From Actinomadura_E scrupuli (GTDB lineage Bacteria > Actinomycetota > Actinomycetes > Streptosporangiales > Streptosporangiaceae), in the NCBI RefSeq assembly GCF_050971785.1, contig NZ_JBPCCU010000011.1, forward strand, positions 186,001 to 250,000: a stretch of DNA of 64,000 nucleotides, written 5' to 3'. Positions 1 through 8,528 of the stretch are shown piece after piece. The notes under the pieces are model-generated. The model had not been told where the DNA came from and did not search any database. It saw nothing but the letters and a program-made list of their open reading frames with translations. The position numbers were made by a program, and so were the translations under genes. The first letter of the stretch is position 1, and the number at the start of each line of letters is the position of its first letter.

Positions 1-199
1 CTCCTCCTCTAGTCCGGACCCGGCCGGCGGGCCGGCTCCGATCCGACGGTGGCCATTCGCGAAGCGGCGTCCGGACGGCCGGAGGCCGTGGTGACCTTGC
101 ACGCCCGCCCCCCGCAGCACCGGCCGGCGCGCGGCCGGGAGCCGGAGGCGTGCGGCCGGGGGCCGGAGGGGCGGGCGGCCGGGCCCGGGTCGGTACGGT
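1..199. other. GC-rich intergenic edge, no gene seen
   Basis: Downstream flank of the first acyl-CoA dehydrogenase gene. It is extremely GC-rich with short self-complementary GC stretches, but I see no ribosome binding site, no recognisable protein and no clean terminator followed by T residues. It may hold the 3' end of the transcript that runs leftwards off the window. Confidence 0.4.
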
Positions 200-1384
200 T
201 CACAGCTCGGCGAGATACCGGACCAGGCTCTCGACGTGCTCGTCGGGGCCGCCGAGCAGTTCCGCGCTCGTCCACGCGCGCTTGAAGTACAGATGCGCGT
301 CGTGCTCCCAGGTGAAGCCGATCCCGCCGTGCAGCTGGATCGTCTCCGCCGCGACCGCCACGAACGCCTCGGAGCAGTACGCCTTGGCGACCGCCGCCAC
401 CACCGCCAGATCCGGCAGGTCGGGGAGGTCGCCGGCGAGGGAGGTGTCCTTCGCGGCGCCGTCGCGGGCGAGGCTCTCCGCCGCGGCCTGCGCGGCCGCG
501 GCGGCGGCGGAGCGTGCCGACTCCACCCGGATGAGCAGATCCGCCGCCTTCTGCTTGACCGCCTGGAAGCTGCCGATCGGACGGCCGAACTGGACGCGCG
601 ACCTGGCGTACTCCACCGTGGTCTCCAGGCAGCGACCGGCGCCACCGGCCTGTTCACCGGCGAGCAGTGCGCGGGCGATGTCGAGGGCACGGCCGAAGGC
701 GCCGGTGGCGTCCGCGGCGCCCAGCCGGGTCGCGGGCACACCCTCGAACGTCAGACTGGCCTGTTTGCGCGTGGGGTCGAGCGTGACGAGCGGGGTCACG
801 GTGAGGCCGGGAGCGCCCGCCTCCACCGCGAACACGGCCAGGCCCTCGCCGGTCCGGGCCGGGACCAGGATCAGATCCGCCCGGGCGCCGTCCACGACGA
901 ACCCGCCGGCCCCGTGCAACAGCGGCCGGCCGTCGCGCTCGGACACCTCGGCGCAGGAACCATTGGGCAGGAGCCGGCCGGTCCGGTCGGAGGTGACCAC
1001 GGTGCCGACGAGCGAGCCGTCGCACAGTCCGGGCAGGAACCTGCGCCGGGCCGGCTCGTCGTCCAGGGTCAGCAGCAGCGGCACCGCCAGCGCCGCCGTG
1101 GCCAGCAGCGGAGCGCACAGCAGCGACCGTCCGGCCTCCTCGAACACCACGCCGAGCTCCACCGGGGAGAAGCCGCTCCCGCCGTACTCCTCGGGGACGG
1201 CGAGCCCGGCCAGGCCCAGCTCGCCGCAGAGCCGGCGCCAGGTCTTCGGGTCCCAGCCTCCCGCGGTCTCCATCTGCCGCCGGACCTCCGCGGGCGGGGA
1301 CAGGTCGTCGAGGGCCTCGCGCACGGTCTCCCGCAGCAGGCGCAGCTCATCGGCGCCGCCGGCCGGGCGGGCCGCGCCGGTCAC
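200..1384 (-). CDS. acyl-CoA dehydrogenase family protein, probable non-catalytic-type subunit
   Basis: A 394-residue flavoprotein of the acyl-CoA dehydrogenase fold, expected to introduce a double bond into a CoA thioester. Family signatures are PEEYGG at residues 64-69, a VQFGRPIGSFQAVK stretch about two thirds along, and LHGGIGFTWEHD near the end. The C-terminal part where medium-chain enzymes carry the base (YEGTS) reads KRAWTSAELLGG, so the catalytic glutamate is not in its usual place. That is typical of the partner subunit in heteromeric actinobacterial enzymes such as FadE27/FadE28. The GTG start overlaps the stop of the upstream hydratase gene (GTGA), so the two are translationally coupled. 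Family call is firm; the subunit role is inference. Confidence 0.85.
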   Translation of the reverse strand: MTGAARPAGGADELRLLRETVREALDDLSPPAEVRRQMETAGGWDPKTWRRLCGELGLAGLAVPEEYGGSGFSPVELGVVFEEAGRSLLCAPLLATAALAVPLLLTLDDEPARRRFLPGLCDGSLVGTVVTSDRTGRLLPNGSCAEVSERDGRPLLHGAGGFVVDGARADLILVPARTGEGLAVFAVEAGAPGLTVTPLVTLDPTRKQASLTFEGVPATRLGAADATGAFGRALDIARALLAGEQAGGAGRCLETTVEYARSRVQFGRPIGSFQAVKQKAADLLIRVESARSAAAAAAQAAAESLARDGAAKDTSLAGDLPDLPDLAVVAAVAKAYCSEAFVAVAAETIQLHGGIGFTWEHDAHLYFKRAWTSAELLGGPDEHVESLVRYLAEL

Positions 1385-2646
1385 GCCCGCTCCTGGGCGA
1401 ACCGGCCGATGGTGGCGTCGAACGCCGCCTCCAGCGTCGTGGCGCGGCCAGGCGGGCCGGGCAGCCGGACCGCCCCGTGCTCTCTGCTGGGCAGCAGTAC
1501 GGTCGCGCTCGCCGGAGAGGTGATCTCGCCTCGCTGGTTGCGGGTGCGCAGGTCGAGGTCGACCGCGGGCCGGCCGCCCTCGGCGAGGTAGCGGCGGGTG
1601 ACCTCGCCCTCTGCCCACTGCACGTCGCCGACGTAGTTGAACCTGCGGAACTCCACCCGCAACCGCCACAGCCAGGCGTCGTCGCCCATCCAGTCGGTGC
1701 AGGCGTGGATCAGCCAGGTCTCGCGCATCCGCCCGTAGTCGAACGTCGTGGGGTTGCCCGACCTGCGGGCGAACGCGGGATCCCAGTGCACCCGCTGCAT
1801 GGCGTCCGGCACGCCCAGCTCGTCGCGGTGGTAGAAGCGCGGGATCCGCTGCCGGTTCCGGTACGCCAGGCGCAGCGGCGCGACGTCGTACATCCCCATG
1901 CCCATGCCGACGTGCCAGCAGACCATGTCGGTGACGGTCAGCGGGCCCTTCACCAGCGGGCCGACCGGGTCGCCGACCTCGACGTCCTCCCACCATCTCG
2001 GCTCGGCGCCGCGCGGCCCCTCCGCGGCGTACTGCGCGTCCAGACCGGCGATCGCCGCCTCGTCCCACGGCTCGATGGTGACCGCGTCGTACTTCTTGCG
2101 CTCGCGGGCCTTCTCCCGCTCGGTGCGGTACATCATGCGGTACTGCGCGCCGAGCAGGGTGCCGTCGTCGGTCCGGAAGGCCTGGGCGGTCCACTCCTGC
2201 ACGCCGCGGCCGCCGAACTCGCTGGGCTTGTCGACGACGCCCACCAGCGCCGTACGCCGGAAGATCCGGTGGCCGGCGGTGAGCGGGGCCCACCATTCGC
2301 GCTCGCTGGCCGCGTAGAAGGCGTGCACTCCGCGCAGCGGGTCGCCGCGCAGCTCGCGCTGCCGGGCCACCTCTTCCTCGGTCAGCGCGTCCTCGCCGAT
2401 GAGACTGTCGCCGCCCACCAGGGCCGGCGGCGCCAGCGCGCCCTTCCACCGGGTGCCCTCGGCATAGGCGGGGTCGCACCACAGCGGGTTGTCGTCGCCG
2501 TACGAGCGCGCGACGTGCCGGAAGGCGTCCTCGCCCGGGCGGCGGTAGTGCGGCGGTGCCGGATACAGCTGCGGGACGCCGATCCGGGTGCGCAGCAGCG
2601 CGACGCCCTCGTCCGTGATCGTGCCGGCGGTCGCCAAGTCGTCCAT
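1381..2646 (-). CDS. MaoC-like / FAS1-like dehydratase (hot-dog fold) protein
   Basis: A 421-residue protein of the double hot-dog acyl dehydratase type. The N-terminal half contains a FAS1-like dehydratase segment (LYPAPPHYRRPGEDAFRHVA, then DNPLWCDPAYAEGT), and a second hot-dog-like half holds GPLTVTDMVCWHVG and NPTTFDYGRMRETW. It would hydrate an enoyl-CoA produced by the neighbouring dehydrogenases. It is first in a leftward two-gene operon with the dehydrogenase at 200-1384, and is divergent from the crotonase operon across a short region with a perfect palindrome. ATG start. The exact substrate cannot be read from sequence. Confidence 0.75.
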   Translation of the reverse strand: MDDLATAGTITDEGVALLRTRIGVPQLYPAPPHYRRPGEDAFRHVARSYGDDNPLWCDPAYAEGTRWKGALAPPALVGGDSLIGEDALTEEEVARQRELRGDPLRGVHAFYAASEREWWAPLTAGHRIFRRTALVGVVDKPSEFGGRGVQEWTAQAFRTDDGTLLGAQYRMMYRTEREKARERKKYDAVTIEPWDEAAIAGLDAQYAAEGPRGAEPRWWEDVEVGDPVGPLVKGPLTVTDMVCWHVGMGMGMYDVAPLRLAYRNRQRIPRFYHRDELGVPDAMQRVHWDPAFARRSGNPTTFDYGRMRETWLIHACTDWMGDDAWLWRLRVEFRRFNYVGDVQWAEGEVTRRYLAEGGRPAVDLDLRTRNQRGEITSPASATVLLPSREHGAVRLPGPPGRATTLEAAFDATIGRFAQERA

Positions 2647-2703
2647 CCCGTCTGTCGGCAGCGGGGCCGCCGTCGTGTCGGTCGGTGCTCGAAGCGCTTA
2701 CAT

Positions 2704-2725
2704 CTCTATCATTACTATGATAGAG
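2704..2725. promoter_or_regulatory. perfect inverted repeat, candidate operator between divergent operons
   Basis: CTCTATCAT at 2704-2712 and its exact complement ATGATAGAG at 2717-2725, separated by 4 bases. The site lies midway between the divergent hydratase (start 2646) and crotonase (start 2770) genes, so one bound regulator could control both directions. Its length and symmetry fit a TetR- or GntR-family site. Which regulator binds is unknown. Confidence 0.6.
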
Positions 2726-2769
2726 CTTCAAGGCGGCGGATATCCGGACGGCACCGAGGAGGCGCGGCG

Positions 2770-3516
2770 ATGACCGGCTCATCGGCGGACGGCGAGAGCA
2801 CCGGCTCCACGGGGCCCTCCGGCACGACACTGCTGGTCGAGCGGCGCGGGCCGGTGGGCTGGCTGACCTTCGCCCGGCCCGAGGTCGGCAACGCGATGGA
2901 CGCCGAGATGATGGACGAGCTCCCCCGCGCCTGGGCGGACCTCGAAGCGGACCCCGGCGTACGGGCGATCGTGGTCACCGGAGCCGGCCGCGCCTTCCAG
3001 ACCGGTCTGGACGTGCGGCAGCTCAGCAGGCGGCCCGAGGCGCTGAGGGAGATGTCGCGCCGTACCAGGCGGGCCGAGCTGCGGCTGACCGGATGGCATC
3101 TGGGCGTCACGAAGCCGATCATCACGGCCGTCAACGGCGTGTGCGCCGGGGGCGGCCTGCACTTCGTGGCCGACTCCGACCTGGTGCTCGCCTCCACCAC
3201 GGCCTCGTTCCTGGACCCGCACGTCAGCGTGGGGCAGGTGAGCGCCTTCGAAACGATCGGGCTGGCCCGGCGCGCGTCGTTCACCGCGGTGGCCCGGATG
3301 GCGCTGACCGGTGCGCACGAACGGATCACCGCCGACGACGCGCGGCGGCTGGGCTGGGTGAGCGAGGTGGTCGAGCCCGGGGAGCTGCGACCGGCCGCGC
3401 AGCGGCTCGGCGAGCTGATCGCGACGAACGATCCGCAGGTGGTCAGCGGTCTCAAACGCGCGCTGTGGCGCTCGCTCGAGGTGGGCCTGACCGAGGCGAG
3501 AGGAGGACGGCGTTGA
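2770..3516 (+). CDS. enoyl-CoA hydratase/isomerase family protein (crotonase, atypical active site)
   Basis: A 248-residue crotonase. The two oxyanion-hole segments are recognisable: GAGRAFQTGLD near residue 75 and GVCAGGGLHF near residue 125. Where classical hydratases have a PE pair carrying the first catalytic glutamate, this protein has FLDPHVSVG, so that glutamate is replaced. It may be an isomerase, a hydrolase, or a hydratase with altered chemistry. ATG start with only a modest upstream purine stretch. The gene overlaps the next dehydrogenase start (TTGA), forming an operon with 3513-4790 and probably 4837-5982. It shares the DPH signature with the crotonase at 13212-14033. Confidence 0.8.
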   Translation: MTGSSADGESTGSTGPSGTTLLVERRGPVGWLTFARPEVGNAMDAEMMDELPRAWADLEADPGVRAIVVTGAGRAFQTGLDVRQLSRRPEALREMSRRTRRAELRLTGWHLGVTKPIITAVNGVCAGGGLHFVADSDLVLASTTASFLDPHVSVGQVSAFETIGLARRASFTAVARMALTGAHERITADDARRLGWVSEVVEPGELRPAAQRLGELIATNDPQVVSGLKRALWRSLEVGLTEARGGRR

Positions 3517-4790
3517 GCGGGGACCTGCCCTTGACCGGCTGCCGGACGGAAGAGGACGTGGCGGACGCCGTCCGCCGCTGGCTCTCGACGGAGCTCCCGG
3601 CGGCCTGGCGGACGGCCGCCGAGCGGGGCGGCCCGAGTGCAGTGCGGTCCGTGCGCACTCCGGACGAGTACCGGGCGTGGTATCCCGCGTTCGCGCGCAG
3701 CGGCCTGGTCGTGCCCCAGTGGCCGGCCGTCTACGGCGGGCTGGGCTGGGCCCGCCCGCTGGCCCGGGCCGCCGAGCGCGCGCTGGCGCCCTACCACCTG
3801 CCCCGGCTCAACCCGCTCGGCCTGAACCTGGCCGCCCCGGCGCTGTTCGAGCACGGCACGCACGAGCAACGGCTGCGCTTCCTGCCCAGGATCGTCTCGA
3901 ACGAGGAGGTGTGGTGCCAGCTGTTCAGCGAGCCGGGCGCGGGCAGCGATCTGGCCTCGCTGGCGGCCCGGGCCGAGCGCGACGGCGACGGGTGGCGCAT
4001 CACCGGGCAGAAGGTGTGGACGACCTGGGCGCACCTGGCCGACTTCGGCGTGCTGCTCGCCCGTACGGATCCCGACGTGCCCAAGCGCAAGGGCATCACC
4101 TACTTCCTCATCGACATGCGCCAGCCGGGCGTGGACGTCCGGCCGCTGCGCCACCTCGGCGGGGAGGTCGACTTCAACGAGGTCTTCCTCGACGGCGCGC
4201 TCGTGCCCGACTCCCAGCGCGTCGGCGAGGTCGGTGCGGGCTGGCGGGTCGCGCGGGCCACGCTGAGCGGTGAACGCCAGATGGTGTCCGGCTCGGGCTC
4301 CGGCGGCGTCGACCGGATCGGCGGCTCCGGCACGCGGCGGCTGATCCGGCTGGCCCGCGAGCGCACCGAGCTGGGACTGCCGCGCGGCTGGGAGGACACC
4401 GCCACCCGGCACCGGCTGGTCCGCCTGTGGTGCGAGGAGCAGATCAGGGGCTGGACCAACGCCCGCGTGCGCGCGGGGCTGAAGGCGGGCCTTCCGCCGG
4501 GCCCGGAGAGCTCGGTCGGCAAGGTGCACGGCTCCGAGCTCAACCAGCGCATCCAGGCCGCGGCGGCGGAGATGCTCGGGCTGTCGGCCACCGCCTGGGA
4601 GGGCGAGCCCGGCGGCTACGCCGAGTCGATGCCGGCGCAGGTGCGCGGGATGCTGCGCAGCCGGGCCAACACCATCGAGGGCGGGACGTCGGAGGTCAAC
4701 AAGAACATCCTCGCCGAACGCGTGCTCGGGCTGCCCAAGGAGCCCGACCCCTGGGAGGGCCGGCCGTGGCGCGAGGTCCCCCGCGGCTGA
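3513..4790 (+). CDS. acyl-CoA dehydrogenase
   Basis: A 425-residue acyl-CoA dehydrogenase. The start is a TTG at 3513, preceded by a strong GAGGAGG ribosome binding site and overlapping the crotonase stop codon; no other start gives the full N-terminal domain. Visible features are PAVYGGLGWA in the N-terminal domain, FSEPGAGSDLASL for the flavin/substrate region, and a C-terminal IEGGTSEVNKNILAERVLGLP that places a glutamate at the usual catalytic-base position. This resembles the longer FadE proteins of actinobacterial steroid and lipid catabolism. It could act alone or pair with a base-less homologue such as the one at 200-1384. Confidence 0.88.
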   Translation: MSGDLPLTGCRTEEDVADAVRRWLSTELPAAWRTAAERGGPSAVRSVRTPDEYRAWYPAFARSGLVVPQWPAVYGGLGWARPLARAAERALAPYHLPRLNPLGLNLAAPALFEHGTHEQRLRFLPRIVSNEEVWCQLFSEPGAGSDLASLAARAERDGDGWRITGQKVWTTWAHLADFGVLLARTDPDVPKRKGITYFLIDMRQPGVDVRPLRHLGGEVDFNEVFLDGALVPDSQRVGEVGAGWRVARATLSGERQMVSGSGSGGVDRIGGSGTRRLIRLARERTELGLPRGWEDTATRHRLVRLWCEEQIRGWTNARVRAGLKAGLPPGPESSVGKVHGSELNQRIQAAAAEMLGLSATAWEGEPGGYAESMPAQVRGMLRSRANTIEGGTSEVNKNILAERVLGLPKEPDPWEGRPWREVPRG

Positions 4791-4836
4791 CCGGCCCGGC
4801 GATGACAGTGCAGAGCGAGGTACGGAAGGGGTCCAG

Positions 4837-5982
4837 GTGGACGACGCCGATGTCGGAGGGATCATCGACGCGGTGCGCACGCTGGTGCGCGAGCGGGTGG
4901 TGCCGCTCGAGGCGCGGATCGACGAGACCGACGAGATGCCCGGGGAGCTCAGGGAGGCCGCGGCCCGGATGGGGCTGTACGGCTTCGCGATCCCGGAGGC
5001 GTACGGCGGGCTGGGCCTGTCGATGGCGCAGGAGGCCCGCCTGGTCATGGAGCTCGGCCACACCACGCCCGCCTTCCGGTCGCTGTTCGGCACCAACAAC
5101 GGCATCGCCGGGCACGTGCTGCTGGAGGGCGGCACCGAGGAGCAGCGGAAGGCGTACCTGCCCCGGCTGGCGTCCGGCGAGTGGACGGCGTCGTTCGCGC
5201 TGACCGAGGACGAGGCGGGCTCCGACCCGTCCGGGCTCAGGACCTCCGCCCGGCGGGTGGACGGCGGCCACGTGCTGTCCGGCAGCAAGCGCTACATCAC
5301 CAACGCGCCGGTGGCCGACCTGTTCATGGTGTTCGCCCGGCACGGCGAGACCGAGAAGGCCTCCCGTGACATCTCGGTCTTCCTGGTGCCCCGGGACGCG
5401 CCGGGCCTCACCGTCGGCCCGCGCGACCAGAAGATGGGCCAGCACGGCGCCTGGACCGCCGAGGTCCACCTCGACGACGTCATGGTGCCCGACGAGGCGC
5501 TGGTCGGGGGCGCCGTGGGCCGGGGCAACGGCTACCTCACCGCGATGCGCTGCCTCGCGCACGGCCGGCTGCACATCGCCGCCCTCTGCGTCGGCATGGC
5601 GCAGCGGCTGCTGGAGGAGACCGTCTCCTACGCGCTGGAGCGCAGGCAGTCCGGTCGCCCGATCGCCGAGTTCCAGCTCGTCCAGGGACTGATCGCGGAC
5701 TCGCAGACCGAGGTGTACGCGGGCCGGTCGCTCGTGCTGGCGGCCTCGGCGGCCTTCGACGACGGGACCGACACCCGGATGGGCCCGTCCTGCGCGAAGT
5801 ACTTCGCCAGCGAGATGGTGGGCCGGGTGGCCGACCGGGCCGTCCAGGTGCACGGCGGTGCGGGCTACATGCGCGGAGTCGCCGTCGAGCGGTTCTACCG
5901 GGACGCCCGGCTGTTCCGGATCTACGAGGGCACCAGCCAGGTCCAGCAGGTGGTCATCGCCCGGCAGGCCCTCGCCCGGTGA
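4837..5982 (+). CDS. acyl-CoA dehydrogenase
   Basis: A 381-residue enzyme with all classical motifs: IPEAYGGLGL near residue 55, FALTEDEAGSDPSG for flavin and substrate binding, VQVHGGAGYMRG, and FRIYEGTSQVQQ at the C-terminus carrying the catalytic glutamate. It is the most canonical of the three dehydrogenases here. The GTG start at 4837 follows a GGAAGGGG box. It lies 46 bases after the previous dehydrogenase and is probably co-transcribed. It is expected to catalyse alpha,beta-desaturation of an acyl-CoA with electron transfer to ETF. Confidence 0.9.
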   Translation: MDDADVGGIIDAVRTLVRERVVPLEARIDETDEMPGELREAAARMGLYGFAIPEAYGGLGLSMAQEARLVMELGHTTPAFRSLFGTNNGIAGHVLLEGGTEEQRKAYLPRLASGEWTASFALTEDEAGSDPSGLRTSARRVDGGHVLSGSKRYITNAPVADLFMVFARHGETEKASRDISVFLVPRDAPGLTVGPRDQKMGQHGAWTAEVHLDDVMVPDEALVGGAVGRGNGYLTAMRCLAHGRLHIAALCVGMAQRLLEETVSYALERRQSGRPIAEFQLVQGLIADSQTEVYAGRSLVLAASAAFDDGTDTRMGPSCAKYFASEMVGRVADRAVQVHGGAGYMRGVAVERFYRDARLFRIYEGTSQVQQVVIARQALAR

Positions 5983-6049
5983 GGCCGGCCTGCCGGAGAC
6001 CGCCTCGGACCCGGTCACGGACCGGGCGACAGCGGTGGGGGGCCCACCG

Positions 6050-6088
6050 TTGGTGATGGGGAAAATTGGCGATAATATACATCATCAA
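6050..6088. promoter_or_regulatory. imperfect inverted repeat in the aldehyde dehydrogenase promoter region
   Basis: TTGGTGATG at 6050-6058 and CATCATCAA at 6080-6088 are complementary at 8 of 9 positions. They flank an AT-rich core (GATAATATAC) that stands out from its surroundings. This looks like a promoter and operator for the aldehyde dehydrogenase gene starting at 6161. Confidence 0.4.
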
Positions 6089-6160
6089 GTCTCAGATCAA
6101 AGGCTCGACGCCGCCTCGGTCCCGGTCGGCGACAGCGGCTGCGCAACCTCTGGAGGTCTC

Positions 6161-7627
6161 ATGTCGGGCGTCGGGCGCACCGAACGGATGCTGATCGACG
6201 GCCGGCTGGTGACGGCCGCCGACGGGGGCACCTTCCCCAACGTCAATCCGGCGACCGAAGAGGTGATCGGTGTCACCGCAGACGGGACGGCCGCCGACCT
6301 CGACACCGCGATCGCCGCCGCGCGCCGGGCCTTCGACGACGGCGGCTGGTCCACCGACCCGGCGTTCCGGGTCCGGTGCCTGCGGCAGCTCCAGCAGGCG
6401 CTGGTCAAGCACGCCGACGAGCTGCGCTCGACCATCGTGGCCGAGACCGGGTCTCCGGTGACGCTCACCCACGGCGCCCAGCTCGACACCCCCGTCGAGG
6501 GGCTGGGCTGGGTGGCGGAGCTGGCCGAAGGCTATTCGTGGATCACCGACCTCGGTGTCGCCGAGCCGTACGGCATCCGCTCCCACCGCTACCTCCAGCG
6601 GGAGCCGATAGGGGTGATCGGCGCCATCACGCCCTGGAACTTCCCGATGCAGATCAACCTGGCCAAGGTCAGCCCGGCCCTCGCGGCGGGCAACACCGTC
6701 GTGCTGAAGCCCGCGCCGGACACCCCGTGGACGGCCACGATGCTCGGCCGCCTGGCCGCGGAGGAGACCGACCTGCCGCCCGGGGTGCTGAACGTCGTGA
6801 CCTCCTCCCGGCACGAGATCGGCCAGTCGCTCGCCGAGGACGGTCGCGTCGACATGATCTCGTTCACCGGCTCGACCACGACCGGCCGCAAGGTGATGAC
6901 GGCCGGCGCCGCGAACCTCAAGAAGGTCTTCCTGGAGCTCGGCGGCAAGTCCGCGCTGCTGGCGCTGGACGACGCGAACATGAAGGCCGTGGTCGGCAAC
7001 GCCGCGTTCCAGATCACCACGCACGCCGGGCAGGGCTGTGCCATCCTCACCCGCCTGGTGCTGCCGCGCGCACGCTACGAGGAGGGCCTCGAGATGCTGG
7101 TGGACACGCTGCGCGGCTGGCCGTGCGGTGACCCCACCGACCCCGGTGTGCTGATGGGCCCGCTGATCAGCGAGGTCCAGCGGCGCCGGGTCCTGGGCCA
7201 CATCGAGCGCGGCGTGGCCGAGGGGGCCCGGGTCGTCCTCGGCGGCGGCATCCCGGCGGGCCTGCCCACCGGCTACCACGTCGAGCCGACGGTGCTGGCG
7301 GACGTGCACCCCGACGCGACCGTCGCCCAGGAGGAGATCTTCGGGCCGGTCATCGCCGTCCTGGCCCACGACGGCGACGACGACGCGGTCCGGATCGCCA
7401 ACAACTCGCGCTACGGCCTGTCCGGCATGGTGATCAGCGCCTCGGCGGAACGCGCCCGCGCGGTGGCCGACCGGGTGCGCACCGGCACCATCTCGGTCAA
7501 CGGCGGCCTGTTCTACGGTGCCGACGCGCCGTTCGGCGGCTACCGGCAGAGCGGGGTCGGCAGGGAGAGCGGCGTGGCCGGTTTCGAGGAGTATCTGGAG
7601 ATCAAGACCATCGCCGAGGCCGGCTGA
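6161..7627 (+). CDS. NAD(P)+-dependent aldehyde dehydrogenase
   Basis: A 488-residue enzyme of the aldehyde dehydrogenase superfamily, oxidising an aldehyde to the acid. Motifs are ITPWNFPMQINLAK with the NAD-binding KPAPDTPW segment, FTGSTTTG, LELGGKSALL with the general-base glutamate, and HAGQGCAILTR with the catalytic cysteine. The start is chosen at ATG 6161 behind TGGAGG; the open frame runs further upstream, but family length and the ribosome site support this start. Next to P450s it plausibly oxidises the aldehyde formed from a terminal hydroxylation on the way to a CoA thioester. Confidence 0.92.
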   Translation: MSGVGRTERMLIDGRLVTAADGGTFPNVNPATEEVIGVTADGTAADLDTAIAAARRAFDDGGWSTDPAFRVRCLRQLQQALVKHADELRSTIVAETGSPVTLTHGAQLDTPVEGLGWVAELAEGYSWITDLGVAEPYGIRSHRYLQREPIGVIGAITPWNFPMQINLAKVSPALAAGNTVVLKPAPDTPWTATMLGRLAAEETDLPPGVLNVVTSSRHEIGQSLAEDGRVDMISFTGSTTTGRKVMTAGAANLKKVFLELGGKSALLALDDANMKAVVGNAAFQITTHAGQGCAILTRLVLPRARYEEGLEMLVDTLRGWPCGDPTDPGVLMGPLISEVQRRRVLGHIERGVAEGARVVLGGGIPAGLPTGYHVEPTVLADVHPDATVAQEEIFGPVIAVLAHDGDDDAVRIANNSRYGLSGMVISASAERARAVADRVRTGTISVNGGLFYGADAPFGGYRQSGVGRESGVAGFEEYLEIKTIAEAG

Positions 7628-7680
7628 GCAGGTCCGCGCCGATCTGACGCCGGAACCCAGGAAAGGACCATGACCAGTCC

Positions 7681-8496
7681 ATGAGCAGCAGATCTCTGGC
7701 CGGCAAGCGGGTCGTCGTGGCGGGTGCCTCCGCGGGCATCGGCCGGGCCATGGCCGTACGCGCGGTCAAGGAGGGCGCACGGGTCCTGGTGTCCGCCCGC
7801 CGGAAGGACCGCCTGGACGAGACGTGCGCCGAGGCGGGCGGCGGCGAGCCCGTCGCCGCCGACGTCCGGCGGACGGAGGACTGCGCCCGGCTCGCCGAGT
7901 TCGCCCGGGACCGGCTCGGCGGGATCGACGTGCTCGTGGGCTGCGTCGGCGTCGCCACGCTGGGCATGATCGCCGACACCGGCGCGGAGGACTGGCAGCG
8001 GGTGTTCGAGACCAACGTCGTGGGCACCCATCAGCTCCTCCAGGCCTGCGCGCCGGTGCTGGCCCCGAGGGCGATCGTGATGTCGCTGTCCTCGGAGACC
8101 GTACGGCAGCCGCGCACGGCACTGGGGGCGTACGCCACCAGCAAGGCGGCCCTGGACCGCCTGATCGAGGCCTGGCGCGTCGAGCACCCGCAGATCCGCT
8201 TCACCCAGGTCACGGTCGGGGCCACGTTCCCGACCGGCTTCGGCGCCGACTTCGAGCCCGGGCTGCTGACCAGGGCCTTGACCGACTGGAGCGTACGCGG
8301 CCTCGCGCAGGAGGAGTTCATGTCCCCCGAGGACGCGGCCGAGGTCCTCCTCGGGGTGATCGCCTCCGCCGCCGACCATCCCGGAGTGGGACTCGACCAC
8401 CTGGTCATCCGTTCCCCGTCCCCCGTCGTGGGGGCCTTCGACAACGCCGTCGACCGATCCGCGGCCGGTTCCCCCGCCTCTCCCACCGCCGGCTGA
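7681..8496 (+). CDS. short-chain dehydrogenase/reductase
   Basis: A 271-residue SDR. The cofactor-binding GASAGIGRA is near residue 15, and the catalytic tyrosine and lysine sit in YATSKAALD. The structural NNAG motif is replaced by VGCVG. It is expected to oxidise or reduce a hydroxyl/keto group with NAD(P). The start is odd: a GGAAAGG box and ATG at 7670 open a four-codon frame whose TGA overlaps the ATG at 7681 (ATGA). Translation may therefore reinitiate from that mini-frame. It is followed 32 bases later by a P450 gene. Confidence 0.85.
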   Translation: MSSRSLAGKRVVVAGASAGIGRAMAVRAVKEGARVLVSARRKDRLDETCAEAGGGEPVAADVRRTEDCARLAEFARDRLGGIDVLVGCVGVATLGMIADTGAEDWQRVFETNVVGTHQLLQACAPVLAPRAIVMSLSSETVRQPRTALGAYATSKAALDRLIEAWRVEHPQIRFTQVTVGATFPTGFGADFEPGLLTRALTDWSVRGLAQEEFMSPEDAAEVLLGVIASAADHPGVGLDHLVIRSPSPVVGAFDNAVDRSAAGSPASPTAG

Positions 8497-8528
8497 CCCG
8501 TCGACCCGTCCCGAGCAAGGAGCGCCCC

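Noticed and set aside
200..2830. A single 876-residue fusion of hydratase and dehydrogenase on the minus strand
   Set aside because: The hydratase is in another frame with its own start and stop; the dehydrogenase starts at 1384 with a GTGA overlap.
2715..5288. Long open frame on the minus strand opposite the acyl-CoA dehydrogenases
   Set aside because: It is antisense to genes with strong family motifs; the translation is compositionally biased and has no recognisable domain.
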